Source: Rurimicrobium sp040387755
GTDB taxonomy: Bacteria > Bacteroidota > Bacteroidia > Chitinophagales > Chitinophagaceae
Length of the DNA: 64,000 nucleotides
Direction of reading: 5' to 3'
Assembly: GCA_040387755.1 (NCBI GenBank)
Contig: JAZKDB010000002.1
Span: 1,860,001-1,924,000, forward strand
The notes below the pieces were generated by a model. The model was not told the DNA's origin. It searched no databases and saw nothing but the letters and a program-made list of their open reading frames with translations. This document shows positions 53,363-61,840 of the stretch, piece by piece. Numbering within the stretch: position 1 is the first letter of the stretch; each line of letters begins with the position of its first letter. A program made the position numbers and the translations under genes.

Positions 53363-54643
53363 TTACTCATTGTTTAAACTAACCACTTTTATCTCTACTC
53401 TTCGATTTGCCTCATGTTCATATTCGTTTTTAGGTTTTGGAAATAACATAAACTTATCTGAATAGCCCACCTTAGTCATTCTCGATGTATCAATTCCTTT
53501 TTCTCTCAGAAAAATGAAAACAGTTTCTGCTCTTTGATCTGACAAAAGTTGCAAACTCTCTGGTGAATCCTTTTGAAACATCGGCAGATTAATACCATAA
53601 GTTCCGCCATTAACATGCCCTTCAATTTGTATTTTCATTTTCCTGTTTATTTTCATTAATTGATACAAGGAAATGAGCGACGGAGTAGAGCGGGTAAGCA
53701 AATCGGGAGAACCAGCCCAAAAGTTGAGGTTTCCCATTTTATATTTATTCCCTTTCTTCAGCTTAGGTAACACTGTTTTGATATTGGCAAAGCTGTTCGA
53801 ATCCTTCAGGTTTTTTGTGTTAATCGTTTCTGTACCCACAAAAGAATTGTCTGCTATATACGTAAGGCTGTAGTCCGTGTATTCAACAATCCGGGCATCC
53901 ATTTTGTATTCTCCTTTGGTGTCGCTGGTGGTTTTATTTACCTCCAACCCCTTGTCGTCATAAAGCGTTACTTCTGCTACCAAAGGCTTTCCTTCTTCGT
54001 TGACTACTTGCCCTGAAATGCTGACATCTTTTATAAAAGAGAAATTCAGTTTATGTCCTTTGCCGCTATCATATACATTGTCGAGTACAAGCAGGTATTT
54101 CTCTCCCGATTTTACTGTAATAGATTTCGAAAACTGATTACCAATACCTTTGCCATTGAATTCATTGATGACAGTATCCGACAAGCCTGTAATACTCATA
54201 TTATTAGTATCGTTACGACTAAGGTTACCCCGAACAGGTTTTAATCGCTCCTTCAGAATGTCTTTGCAGGTCGTAGAATCTTTATAAGGAAACAATAAGA
54301 AATCATAATCATCTTTTTTGTCGCGGGGTATAATTTCAAAAACCAATTCTCCGGAAAATTTGAACTCAAGTAAATACCAGGCACTATGATGTTCCTGTTC
54401 AAATGCTGTTTTAGAGCTATTTGACCTTGCTTTTATTTCCATTACTTTGCCAAAGCCTTCAGGAGCTTGTGTAAAACCATAATTCGCCCGTTTAAAAATT
54501 TGTATTTTCACGGCACTGTCACAATCGCAAGCTACTTTTTTCAGATAGGTACCGGATTGTGCCAAGCCGGATTTGTTTAGCACTAGTGTAGCTGTACAAA
54601 GCAGCCATATCAAACGAAAGAATTGTTTAACTGTTTGTTGCAT
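53363..54643 (-). CDS. OmpA-family protein with carboxypeptidase-like domain
   Basis: A 426-residue exported protein with a signal peptide (about 1-28). The N-terminal half holds a beta-rich region (about 30-200), then a carboxypeptidase-regulatory-like domain (ISGQVVNEEGKPLVAEVTLY, about 210-230). The C-terminal part is a peptidoglycan-binding OmpA-like domain (IQIEGHVNGGTYGINLP, LLSDQRAETVFIFLREKGID, HEANRRVEIKVVSL). It likely tethers the outer membrane to the cell wall. Confidence 0.85.
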   Translation of the reverse strand: MQQTVKQFFRLIWLLCTATLVLNKSGLAQSGTYLKKVACDCDSAVKIQIFKRANYGFTQAPEGFGKVMEIKARSNSSKTAFEQEHHSAWYLLEFKFSGELVFEIIPRDKKDDYDFLLFPYKDSTTCKDILKERLKPVRGNLSRNDTNNMSITGLSDTVINEFNGKGIGNQFSKSITVKSGEKYLLVLDNVYDSGKGHKLNFSFIKDVSISGQVVNEEGKPLVAEVTLYDDKGLEVNKTTSDTKGEYKMDARIVEYTDYSLTYIADNSFVGTETINTKNLKDSNSFANIKTVLPKLKKGNKYKMGNLNFWAGSPDLLTRSTPSLISLYQLMKINRKMKIQIEGHVNGGTYGINLPMFQKDSPESLQLLSDQRAETVFIFLREKGIDTSRMTKVGYSDKFMLFPKPKNEYEHEANRRVEIKVVSLNNE

Positions 54644-54677
54644 CGTTTTAATGGTTTTGAGGTAACAGGTAAAAAGA

Positions 54678-55586
54678 TTATTTGACTTTGGGTTCCCATT
54701 TAATATCCCAATGCTTCAGGTATTCCGCCAAAGGCTGCATACCTATTTCTTTTCGCCACTCATCCACTTTGCTTTCGTCTTCAAGGGGGAAAGGTTCATG
54801 CTTGTTTGTTTGTGGGTTTAGATTTACCTGCGAACCATAACGTTGCGGTTTTTTTTCACTCACCTGAATGCGGTCATACATTAATGCATAACTACTCCAG
54901 ACTGCTTCCCGTTTTTCGCATAGTTTTTTTATAACGGGCAAATATTTTTTTTGCAGAGGAAGCTCAGAATGTTGAATTATTAAGAAAGCCGCAGCTGCTG
55001 CACTATTTCCTACTTGTGATATTTTTGGCCAGCCTTTTTTGGCAATGAGCAATTCTATTTCTTTTTGATTTTGTTTGTTGAGTACTTCCTTTTTCTGCCA
55101 TAAAGATTTTTCTGCAGAAACGTTTGTGTCGGCTTTTTTTCTAAGCAATTCGAGGTCTCTGTAATAGGCCTGGTCTAAGGCTTTCATTCGCCAAAGCTTG
55201 CGTGCATAATCTTCGTCGGCAATTGGGTTGTCATATTTCTGTTGGATGAGGGCGACGAGGTAATTTTCAAACACATCCCACCTTTTATCTTTTTTAAGAG
55301 GCAAAAAATCCGGGTCAGACAAAGACCTCTCTTCAGAATTCAAATTTGATGTGATGTACAAATATTTGAAAGCGCTGTCGGGCATTCCCGCCTGAGCAAA
55401 GGCGCAAGCAAGATTATAGATATTGTTGTCGTCTGAGCTGTCAGCTTTATAGCTCTCTTTATAGGCGTCAATTGCCAACATTAGCTGCCCTTCGTTGTAG
55501 AGACTGTCTGCTTTTTTCAGAAACTGTGCCTCGGCCTCTGTTGATACAAAAAAAGCAAAACAACAGAAGAAAAATATTCTTTTCAT
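54678..55586 (-). CDS. DUF6624-family exported protein with TPR-like start
   Basis: A 302-residue protein counted from the ATG at 55586 (MKRIFFFCCFAFFV), which gives a signal peptide ending EAEAQ. A TPR-like helical pair (about 25-80: YNEGQLMLAIDAYKESYKAD, NLACAFAQAGMPDSAFKYL) is followed by a DUF6624-like region (GWPKISQVGNSAAAAAFLII, QRYGSQVNLN, WRKEIGMQPLAEYL). Function unknown. It is 34 bases upstream of the OmpA-like gene and likely co-transcribed. Confidence 0.78.
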   Translation of the reverse strand: MKRIFFFCCFAFFVSTEAEAQFLKKADSLYNEGQLMLAIDAYKESYKADSSDDNNIYNLACAFAQAGMPDSAFKYLYITSNLNSEERSLSDPDFLPLKKDKRWDVFENYLVALIQQKYDNPIADEDYARKLWRMKALDQAYYRDLELLRKKADTNVSAEKSLWQKKEVLNKQNQKEIELLIAKKGWPKISQVGNSAAAAAFLIIQHSELPLQKKYLPVIKKLCEKREAVWSSYALMYDRIQVSEKKPQRYGSQVNLNPQTNKHEPFPLEDESKVDEWRKEIGMQPLAEYLKHWDIKWEPKVK

Positions 55587-55666
55587 GATAAACTGAGTTT
55601 TTCTATCAGTCAATAATATTAGCAAAAAACAAGAATATTACGAGCTTTTTTTAATTGACTTAAATA

Positions 55667-55700
55667 ATAAAGCCTTCGAATTTATTTCGAAGGCTTTATC
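55667..55700. terminator. Terminator between dapA and the DUF6624 gene
   Basis: Perfect 14-bp stem (55667-55680 with 55686-55699) with a 5-base loop, core AAAGCCTTCGAA, 23 bases past the dapA stop. Confidence 0.8.
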
Positions 55701-55723
55701 ACAAAAAGAAAATTAGGGAGAAC

Positions 55724-56602
55724 TTATATTGTTTTCAAATAGTCCTGAATTGCATGTTTTGTATTATCCGAAACGTTGACCAGCGGTAGGCGAAGGGCAT
55801 CGCCACCGATGTTCATTTCTTTCAGCACACATTTTACACCGGCAGGATTACCTTCTGTAAACAATAGTTCAATGCCTTTTAGCAATTTGTAGTGAAGTGT
55901 TTTGGCATTAGAATAATTACCCTCTAAAGCGGCATTCACCATTGTTGTAAAATCTTTGGTAAAGCAATTGGCTGCAACAGAAATCACACCGCTAAAACCA
56001 ATAGCCGCCTGTGGCACCACCAAATCATCGTCGCCTGAAAGGATAGCAAAATGAGCAGGAGCAGTTTGTACATATTCCATACACTGTTTCATATTACCAC
56101 TCGCCTCTTTAATCGCTACAATATGATTGAATTCATTAGCCAGTCGCACAGCAGTGGCGGGTAAAATATTACCCGAAGTACGACCAGGTACATTATACAA
56201 TATGATGGGCAATGTACAAGCCTGAGCAATGGCTTTGAAATGTTGATAAATCCCTTCCTGTGTTGGTTTGTTGTAATAAGGAGAAACACTCAGGATACCC
56301 GCAACACCCGTCCAGTCATATTCTGCAATCAGGCTTACTATTTCGGCAGTATTGTTGCCGCCCATACCGCAGACTACGGGCACACGTCCTGCATTATGCT
56401 TTACGATATGCGCCAGTACCTGTTTCTTTTCTTCGTTACTCAGTGTAGGGGTTTCGGCAGTAGTACCCAGAGCTACCAGATAGTTGACGCCATTATTGAT
56501 TACATGATCTACCAATTTGCTCAGGCTGTCAAAATCGACAGAGCCATCAGTATGAAAAGGAGTAACAAGAGCGACACCGGTGCCGCGAAAAAGATGATTC
56601 AT
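55724..56602 (-). CDS. dapA: 4-hydroxy-tetrahydrodipicolinate synthase
   Basis: A 292-residue aldolase-type enzyme from the ATG at 56602 (MNHLFRGTGVALVTPF), which condenses pyruvate and aspartate semialdehyde in lysine and cell-wall synthesis. The catalytic tyrosine is in ILYNVPGRT and the Schiff-base lysine in HIVAIKEASGN; TTAETPTLSNEEK is the pyruvate-binding loop. The longer frame to 56644 would touch the accA stop. Same strand as accA, 42 bases downstream of it. Confidence 0.95.
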   Translation of the reverse strand: MNHLFRGTGVALVTPFHTDGSVDFDSLSKLVDHVINNGVNYLVALGTTAETPTLSNEEKKQVLAHIVKHNAGRVPVVCGMGGNNTAEIVSLIAEYDWTGVAGILSVSPYYNKPTQEGIYQHFKAIAQACTLPIILYNVPGRTSGNILPATAVRLANEFNHIVAIKEASGNMKQCMEYVQTAPAHFAILSGDDDLVVPQAAIGFSGVISVAANCFTKDFTTMVNAALEGNYSNAKTLHYKLLKGIELLFTEGNPAGVKCVLKEMNIGGDALRLPLVNVSDNTKHAIQDYLKTI

Positions 56603-56644
56603 TTGTTGTGTGTTGAAATAAAATACTAAAAAAGAGAAGGGCAA

Positions 56645-57598
56645 TTAGCGCTCTTCATAAAAACCCATTTGTGAAAACTTCTCGATACGGGAATCAATAC
56701 GTTTTTCTGCATCCAGCTTCACCAGCTCACGTACAGAATCAGTCAGGTATTGTTTCAGCGTAGCAGCCATTTCTTCGGGCTTGCTTTGTGCACCACCAAG
56801 AGGTTCTTTAATCACATCGTCTACCAGCTTAAAGCCCAACATATCTTCCGAAGTCAGTTTTAGCTGCTCGGCCGCCGTCACTTTATAATCCCAACTGCGC
56901 CAAAGTATGGTCGAACAGTTTTCGGGAGAGATAACCGTGTACCAGGTGTTTTCCAGCATCGCTACTTTATCGCCAATACCAATACCCAGTGCTCCGCCGG
57001 AGGCTCCTTCGCCAATAATGACACAGATAACCGGTACTTTCAGATTAGTCATTTCAAAGAGGTTGCGCGCAATGGCTTCACCTTGTCCGCGCTCTTCGGC
57101 TTCCAGACCGGGAAAGGCACCGGGAGTATCTATAAAAGTGATGATGGGATGATTAAATTTTTCAGCCATTTTCATCAGGCGTAGTGCCTTGCGATAGCCT
57201 TCCGGGTTGGCCATACCAAAATTGCGTAATTGACGCATCTTGGTATTGGTACCTTTCTGCTGGCCAAGCACCATTACAGGCATACCATCCAGTTTGGCCA
57301 TACCACCCACCATGGCTTTGTCGTCTTTTACCTGACGGTCGCCAAAGATTTCGGTAAACTCAGTGAAGATTTGATCAATATAGAAAAGTGTATAAGGCCT
57401 TTCGGGGTGACGGCTCAGTTGTACACGTTGCCAAGGTGTAAGGTTTTCATATATTTTAGCGCGGGTGCTCTCTATGGTGTTTTCTAGCTCGGCAATGGCG
57501 GCACTCATATCTAAATTGTTTTTCTGAGCCGTTTCTTTCAGCTTATCTATTTGATGGTAGAGTTCTTCGAGTGGTTTTTCAAAATCCAGAAACTGCAT
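56645..57598 (-). CDS. accA: Acetyl-CoA carboxylase carboxyltransferase alpha subunit
   Basis: A 317-residue subunit from the ATG at 57598 (MQFLDFEKPLEELYHQ) of the enzyme that makes malonyl-CoA, the first step of fatty acid synthesis. Family features are MANPEGYRKALRLMKMAEKF, TPGAFPGLEAEERGQGEAIA and VIIGEGASGGALGIGIGDKV. The longer frame from 57637 overlaps the promoter. It begins a two-gene unit with dapA and is divergent from the tRNA-Asp gene. Confidence 0.96.
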   Translation of the reverse strand: MQFLDFEKPLEELYHQIDKLKETAQKNNLDMSAAIAELENTIESTRAKIYENLTPWQRVQLSRHPERPYTLFYIDQIFTEFTEIFGDRQVKDDKAMVGGMAKLDGMPVMVLGQQKGTNTKMRQLRNFGMANPEGYRKALRLMKMAEKFNHPIITFIDTPGAFPGLEAEERGQGEAIARNLFEMTNLKVPVICVIIGEGASGGALGIGIGDKVAMLENTWYTVISPENCSTILWRSWDYKVTAAEQLKLTSEDMLGFKLVDDVIKEPLGGAQSKPEEMAATLKQYLTDSVRELVKLDAEKRIDSRIEKFSQMGFYEER

Positions 57599-57623
57599 AA
57601 AAATTGTCTTTTTAGATTGGGTA

Positions 57624-57689
57624 CAAATGTAGCGCAAAAAATTTTTTTCAAAGAGATTTGCAATTGTGAAAAAAAAGTCCCTATATTTG
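57624..57689. promoter_or_regulatory. Back-to-back promoters of accA and tRNA-Asp
   Basis: For accA (minus strand): TTTG read from 57652-57649, 17 bases, then TACATTTG read from 57631-57624. For the tRNA (plus strand): TTTG (57657-57660), 21 bases, then TATATTTG (57682-57689), 18 bases before the tRNA. The two -33 elements are 4 bases apart. Confidence 0.65.
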
Positions 57690-57707
57690 CAGCCCCAACG
57701 GGGAAAC

Positions 57708-57781
57708 GGATTGGTAGTTCAGTTGGTTAGAATGCCGCCCTGTCACGGCGGAGGTCGCGGGTTCGAGTCCCGTCCAGTCCG
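57708..57781 (+). tRNA. tRNA-Asp (GTC)
   Basis: A 74-base cloverleaf. The acceptor stem GGATTGG pairs with CCAGTCC (one G-T), followed by discriminator G. The D-loop contains AGTTGGTTAGA, the anticodon loop CTGTCAC carries GTC, and the T-arm is CGGGTTCGAGTCCCG. CCA is not encoded. A terminator hairpin and a decayed GIY-YIG gene follow directly. Confidence 0.96.
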
Positions 57782-57785
57782 CAAC

Positions 57786-57820
57786 AAAAGCCTCACTATT
57801 TATTTAGTGAGGCTTTTTTG
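57786..57820 (+). terminator. tRNA-Asp terminator; hairpin copy 1
   Basis: 13-bp stem (57786-57798 with 57805-57817), AAAAGCCTCACTA, loop TTTATT, T-run. The same hairpin recurs at 59872 and 61188. Confidence 0.85.
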
Positions 57821-57823
57821 TTT

Positions 57824-58066
57824 ATGGCTTATTAAGTTTACATATTAAAAAGTGATATAAATGGCGATTATTATAAGGGCGTGACCGAAAATGTTGAATT
57901 ACGGTTGTTTCAGCATAATAATTGCCAGTCCCAATATACTTCGGCACTCAGGCCCTGGAAATTGGTTTATATCCGCGAGTTTAAAGACAAGCGTTCGACC
58001 TTAATAGAAGAGAAACGTTTAAAGTGCTTGAACCGAACATCACTTTTAAAAATTATTTCAGGTTAG
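57824..58066 (+). pseudogene. GIY-YIG endonuclease gene with nonsense codon
   Basis: From the ATG at 57824, four bases after the terminator's T-run, the reading frame gives M-A-Y, a TAA at 57833-57835, then an open frame through YYKGVTENVELRLFQHNN, QYTSALRPWKLVYIREF and LIEEKRLKCLNRTSLLKIIS to a stop at 58066. This is a full-length, 81-codon GIY-YIG nuclease of the small UvrC-like family, broken only by the early stop. The second copy at 59912 reads TAC at the same codon. A restart within the frame is possible but would remove the VYIL strand. Confidence 0.75.
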
Positions 58067-58067
58067 C

Positions 58068-58126
58068 ATTCCGCGCAGTCACGGTCTCGTTTTTGGGACG
58101 AGACGGGTTCGAGTCCTCTCGTCTTT
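58068..58126 (+). pseudogene. Decayed tRNA-Asp 3' half
   Basis: Pieces match the intact tRNA-Asp: CCGC-C-GTCACGG (anticodon arm, 12 of 14 with the intact gene) and CGGGTTCGAGTCC (T-arm, identical 13 bases). Between them the variable region is replaced by a 7-bp hairpin GTCTCGT/ACGAGAC, and the acceptor end is lost. No complete cloverleaf can be drawn. Confidence 0.6.
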
Positions 58127-58405
58127 ACATATAGTCTTATACTTCTGCCTATGAAAAAATACTGTTCACCAATTACCTTCCTAATACTAAATCAATAAGC
58201 ATAGCTTCCAATTTAATATCGCTTCCTCATTTTATCCAAATGCACTTTTTATTTTATAATGTATATTTTATAGAAAACACTTGCTTGAACTTTGGTGGTA
58301 ATTATACAGCCGAAAAGACAAAACAGAATCGCATAACGAATTTGAATGTTAATTAAACCAAACAAGAATTTAACAGTCCAACAAAAAAGGAAAAAATAAA
58401 AGAAT
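58127..58405. other. Intergenic region upstream of the secreted hydrolase gene
   Basis: About 280 AT-rich bases. No gene, repeat or confident promoter element is seen. Confidence 0.5.
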
Positions 58406-59653
58406 ATGAAATCATTTTTTTACCTCACAATTTTGCTTGCTTTTAATTCGCTGGCTACATTCGGACAGACTTACACGGGACCGATACCAAAACCAACAAG
58501 CGGCTATGGTGCAGACGGAAGTTACACTGTCGCAACACAATCGTTCACTAATCCAAATTTTTCGGGACACGACATTGTAATTTACTATCCGGCTGGAATT
58601 ACCTCTCCTGTTCCGACAATATTTTACAGCCATGCTTTTGGTGGTAACGACCCGAATAACATTTCAGGCTTCTTGAATTTTGTTGCTAAAAAAGGTTATG
58701 CTGTTGTATTTGTTCCGTATCAAACGACAGGAGTTACTGTTACAGACCGATACAGCAATTTGTTAAATGGTTTCACAAAAGCGGCACATGACTATCGCAG
58801 CATCATAGACACCACAAAAGTTGGCTTTGTCGGACATTCTTTTGGTGGCGGCGCTTCTTTTGCAAATGCTTACCATTGCTTTACAACGTTGAATTGGGGA
58901 CTATCGGGACGTTTCATTTTTTCAATGGCACAATGGTATTCTTACAACATTTCACAAACAGAATTACTATCATTTCCTACTGACGTAAAACTATTGACAA
59001 TAGTTTATGAAGATGATGTTACAAATGATCAACGAATGGCAAACGATATTTTTAACATGATTAACATCCCTTCATCAGAAAAAGATTATCTACGTGTAAA
59101 ATCGGACACCATTAGCGGATACGTTTATACTGCCGACCATGGTGTTCCTAACAATTCAGCTTTTAACGCTTTGGATTATTATGCCTATTACAGACTGTTT
59201 GACGCTATGTGCGATTATGTTTTCAACGGCAGTATGGCGGGAAAAGCTGTTGCTTTGGGAAATGGAAGCACTAATCAAATTTCTATGCCGGGCGGCTTGC
59301 ACAATTTAATACATAGCGAAACACCAACATTTGCAAACTCACAAAGCTCTTATCAATATCCTTGCAATTCTTCCGACAATCCAAGACAAGAACATTGCGA
59401 TGAAGTTCTGTCAGTTAACGAAACATCAACAAACATACAAATTGTAATGTTTCCCAATCCTGCCCAAACAATTTTTCATATCCAAACAGACAAAGCAATC
59501 TTTCGAATTGACATTTTTAATCCACAAGGACAACTAGTAAAAACAGCGAACACTAAAAATATCCCAATCAGTGAATTGCCAAGCGGGGTTTATTTTGTAA
59601 AAATTAGTTTGACAGAAAAAATGTTTAAAATAGGGAAATTGATAAAAGAATAA
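58406..59653 (+). CDS. T9SS-secreted alpha/beta hydrolase
   Basis: A 415-residue exported enzyme. The signal peptide ends near ATFGQ (about 21). The alpha/beta-hydrolase domain (about 50-310) shows PTIFYSHAFGGND (oxyanion region), the nucleophile elbow GFVGHSFGGGASFA, with serine as nucleophile, IVYEDDVTNDQRMA (candidate acid) and a late histidine (GGLHNLIH or DHGVPNN). It resembles chlorophyllase or dienelactone-hydrolase-like esterases. The C-terminal 75 residues (VMFPNPAQTIFHIQ, IDIFNPQGQLVKTA, LPSGVYFVKISLTEK) are a T9SS sorting domain. It lies between two decayed tRNA-linked cassettes and may be transferred cargo. Confidence 0.82.
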   Translation: MKSFFYLTILLAFNSLATFGQTYTGPIPKPTSGYGADGSYTVATQSFTNPNFSGHDIVIYYPAGITSPVPTIFYSHAFGGNDPNNISGFLNFVAKKGYAVVFVPYQTTGVTVTDRYSNLLNGFTKAAHDYRSIIDTTKVGFVGHSFGGGASFANAYHCFTTLNWGLSGRFIFSMAQWYSYNISQTELLSFPTDVKLLTIVYEDDVTNDQRMANDIFNMINIPSSEKDYLRVKSDTISGYVYTADHGVPNNSAFNALDYYAYYRLFDAMCDYVFNGSMAGKAVALGNGSTNQISMPGGLHNLIHSETPTFANSQSSYQYPCNSSDNPRQEHCDEVLSVNETSTNIQIVMFPNPAQTIFHIQTDKAIFRIDIFNPQGQLVKTANTKNIPISELPSGVYFVKISLTEKMFKIGKLIKE

Positions 59654-59837
59654 CTACAACCAACACGGTTTTGCATCAGATGGACAAACGAATAAAAATC
59701 AGCAATAGTTTTTCAATTAAACATTAGTAATACATTCGGCTTTATGCTTTGATTTCTAGCTATGCGTAGTCTCCCGACTAAATCGTGGTGGGTAAATCTC
59801 CAGTTAATAGCACCAGATTGACTTAAGATCCTCCACA

Positions 59838-59870
59838 AAAAAGTTCGAAAGTTGTCCCTGTCTCTCCGCA
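59838..59870 (+). pseudogene. Decayed tRNA 3' end before hairpin copy 2
   Basis: GTTCGAA followed by GTCCCTG and TCTCTCCGCA resembles a degraded T-arm and acceptor end of a tRNA leading directly into the hairpin, as at the intact tRNA-Asp. The match is short. Confidence 0.35.
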
Positions 59871-59871
59871 C

Positions 59872-59907
59872 AAAAAAGCCTCACTATTTATTTAGTGAGG
59901 CTTTTTT
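59872..59907 (+). repeat. tRNA-linked hairpin, copy 2
   Basis: 15-bp stem (59872-59886 with 59893-59907), loop TTTATT; same sequence as copy 1 over GCCTCACTA and TAGTGAGGC. Confidence 0.8.
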
Positions 59908-59911
59908 GTTT

Positions 59912-60046
59912 ATGGCTTATTACGTTTACATACTGGAGAGTGATATAAATGGCGATTATTATAAGGGCGTGACCGAAAATGTTGAATTGTGGTTGTTTCA
60001 ACATAATGATGGTCAAAAGGTTGATTTCACTGCGCTGTTGTTGTAA
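59912..60046 (+). pseudogene. GIY-YIG endonuclease gene, 3'-truncated copy
   Basis: ATG at 59912, five bases after the hairpin, reads MAYYVYILESDINGDYYKG (codons 1-19), then VTENVELWLFQHNDGQ, as in copy 1, after which the sequence diverges into unrelated codons and stops at 60046 (44 codons). The nuclease's catalytic glutamate-bearing half is gone. DNA identity to copy 1 runs through about 59872-60010. Confidence 0.75.
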
Positions 60047-60245
60047 TTTCAATTGTACTTTCCCAAATAGCTCTCTTGCCTTTTCATTATTCACATCATT
60101 CCTATCCTCTTGTGTTTTCAATCGTGGAATACCACACTTACATTAACTAAGAGACCTGATTGGTTTTGCAGACAAAACCTTCAAAATTTAATGGTTTGCA
60201 GTTCCTGATTCAGGGGAGATATGGTTTTTACGATGCACCATTTTG
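60047..60245. other. Intergenic region after the truncated GIY-YIG copy
   Basis: About 200 bases with no gene, repeat or promoter recognised. Confidence 0.5.
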
Positions 60246-60365
60246 CACGCTTATTACACCATTCAACACGCTTATTACATCTGTTTAGGTTTAAATTAAT
60301 AAACTTCCTCTTTTTGGGTTGTAACAAAAGAAGGAAAACCTGAACACCTTTAGAAAAAAGTAGGG
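60246..60365 (+). promoter_or_regulatory. Upstream regulatory region with 21-bp direct repeats, copy A
   Basis: Two identical 13-mers CACGCTTATTACA (60246-60258, 60267-60279), exactly 21 bases apart, then a conserved 33-base element at 60333-60365 (GAACACCTT and AGAAAAAAGTAGGG parts). The same arrangement recurs as copy B at 63844-63967. The 21-base period, two helical turns, suggests an operator for a dimeric activator such as a LytTR-type regulator. Confidence 0.6.
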
Positions 60366-60409
60366 CGTATGAGAGGCACGCAGCTTCTGTTATTTAAAAA
60401 CTATTCTAA

Positions 60410-60931
60410 ATGAAAAAGCTATTTCTGTTCGCCGTATTATCGGTATTAACAATCGGAACAATGGATTCATGCAATAAAAAATCTGCTGAAACCAAAACAT
60501 CTTCTTTAGATAAGAACAATCATTCTTTGATGAGGGAGGATATTACATGGGCTGAGATTCAGGCCGGCCTGAACGTTGATCATTTAAGGGAAAGAGTTTA
60601 TTATGGTCATGTACAAGGAGATGAACTTAATCCGGGTGGTTTTCAGTGTGTTGGCGAAACAGGTTTTTGTCACTTTGGCGCTGCCTCAACAACGAATACC
60701 ATCGAATGGAACCCTCTGATTAATCCAACACCAACAATGAGACTGACATTTATTGATCCTCCTATGTATGGACCAGCTGTTCCTGTAACGATTCATCCAG
60801 GTACTTTCTTTACTTCTACCGTGAAGTCGGCCTATGGCTTAAGCGTGGGGCAAATCATTCCTGGAACCTATCCAATTATGGTTACAGCTGCTTATCCACT
60901 AGGTTATGTAGATCTGCCAATAATCCCCTAA
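60410..60931 (+). CDS. Lipoprotein of unknown function
   Basis: A 173-residue lipoprotein: the signal ends in the lipobox MDSC (Cys about 21). The mature region is unrecognised (DITWAEIQAGLNVDHLRERV, NPGGFQCVGETGFCHFG, ending PIIP). It lies in the accessory zone, downstream of the duplicated 21-bp repeat operator. No homologue is adjacent in the window, but a second copy of its upstream region ends at an ATG near 63997, suggesting a paralogue beyond the right edge. Confidence 0.7.
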   Translation: MKKLFLFAVLSVLTIGTMDSCNKKSAETKTSSLDKNNHSLMREDITWAEIQAGLNVDHLRERVYYGHVQGDELNPGGFQCVGETGFCHFGAASTTNTIEWNPLINPTPTMRLTFIDPPMYGPAVPVTIHPGTFFTSTVKSAYGLSVGQIIPGTYPIMVTAAYPLGYVDLPIIP

Positions 60932-61187
60932 GCTTTCAAAAGAACCAAAACAAGGAGCTTTACTGAAGGCACACTTCCCTTGGGTCATAATACTCTAAAT
61001 GAAAGCTAAAACTATTGTAAAAGCAACATTCCGGCATTCCCTCGTGTAGTCAGATGTTTTCCGGTTACAGTATATCTTCTTATAAGTAGCAAATGCTATT
61101 TAGTAAGTCAACTAAATTTGAAAAGAGGCAAAGAGTTGCTCTATCCTCCGGCACAATGTTAGAAGATTGACAACTTCTGTACGCAAC
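60932..61187. other. Intergenic region without recognised genes
   Basis: About 255 bases. No promoter, repeat or open frame stands out; it ends at the third hairpin. Confidence 0.5.
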
Positions 61188-61219
61188 AAAAGCTTCACTA
61201 TTTATTTAGTGAGGCTTTT
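61188..61219 (+). repeat. tRNA-linked hairpin, copy 3
   Basis: Same stem-loop as copies 1 and 2 with one C-to-T change giving a G-T pair (61188-61219). Preceded by ACGCAACAAAAG, nearly the GCAACAAAAG after tRNA-Asp, but not followed by a GIY-YIG gene. Confidence 0.75.
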
Positions 61220-61247
61220 GTGTTTTAGCAGTAGTTTGGGGTGATGT

Positions 61248-61743
61248 TCATACCCGCCTCAGCGCATCCCGGAAATACAGATTCCAAACACTTTTTTTAA
61301 CCCTCTCTTTGTAAATATTGCTGCATTTCATAAAAAAATAATTTTTGCAAATCATTGATTGTAAATACCATTTCCGACTCGCAAAAAATATTTTCAAAAA
61401 ACGAGTATTTTTCCCCGCCGACATATATGCTTTGTTGATTAGGTTTGACCTCAACCAATAACCTTTCAATAAACACAAAGCAACTACCCATCGCCAAGTG
61501 ATACTGCACCTAAAAGCACTTGCACAATTTTTTAGAAAAAAAACAAAACCCGATAATGACTTTTTGATCTGCCCCGGCAACACCGGAATTGCCGAAACAA
61601 ATCGAAAGATAATTTTTTAAAAAAGCAAAATCACAACTCAGCGTTTGCCAACAGGGCAGGTGATTTGGATATCCAGAAAACAAAGCCCGACAACCATAAA
61701 ATATTGACGATGCTACACTCGTCAATGCTTGTTCATGCGTCAA
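61248..61743 (-). pseudogene. Possible decayed gene remnant
   Basis: A minus-strand frame from 61743 to 61297 is interrupted by one stop (61510-61512). It begins with a TTG and its downstream half has a protein-like pattern (FVFIERLLVEVKPN, YVGGEKYSFFEN, VFTINDLQKLFFYE). A different frame is open over 61248-61583. No family is recognised. It may be a relic or chance. Confidence 0.25.
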
Positions 61744-61840
61744 AAAAAAGGAGAAATGCTATTCCCAACGCACAAGGGTGGAATCCTTAATTGAAACCAA
61801 CATCAAACATTTTTTTTTAACCAATTAAAATTTGTAAAAA

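Noticed and set aside
58068..58126. A complete second tRNA
   Set aside because: The D-arm and acceptor stem are missing and the variable region is replaced by a hairpin; it is listed as a decayed fragment instead.
61297..61509. A LytTR-type DNA-binding domain on the minus strand
   Set aside because: The residues do not show the LytTR strand pattern and the frame has an upstream stop; listed only as a weak remnant.
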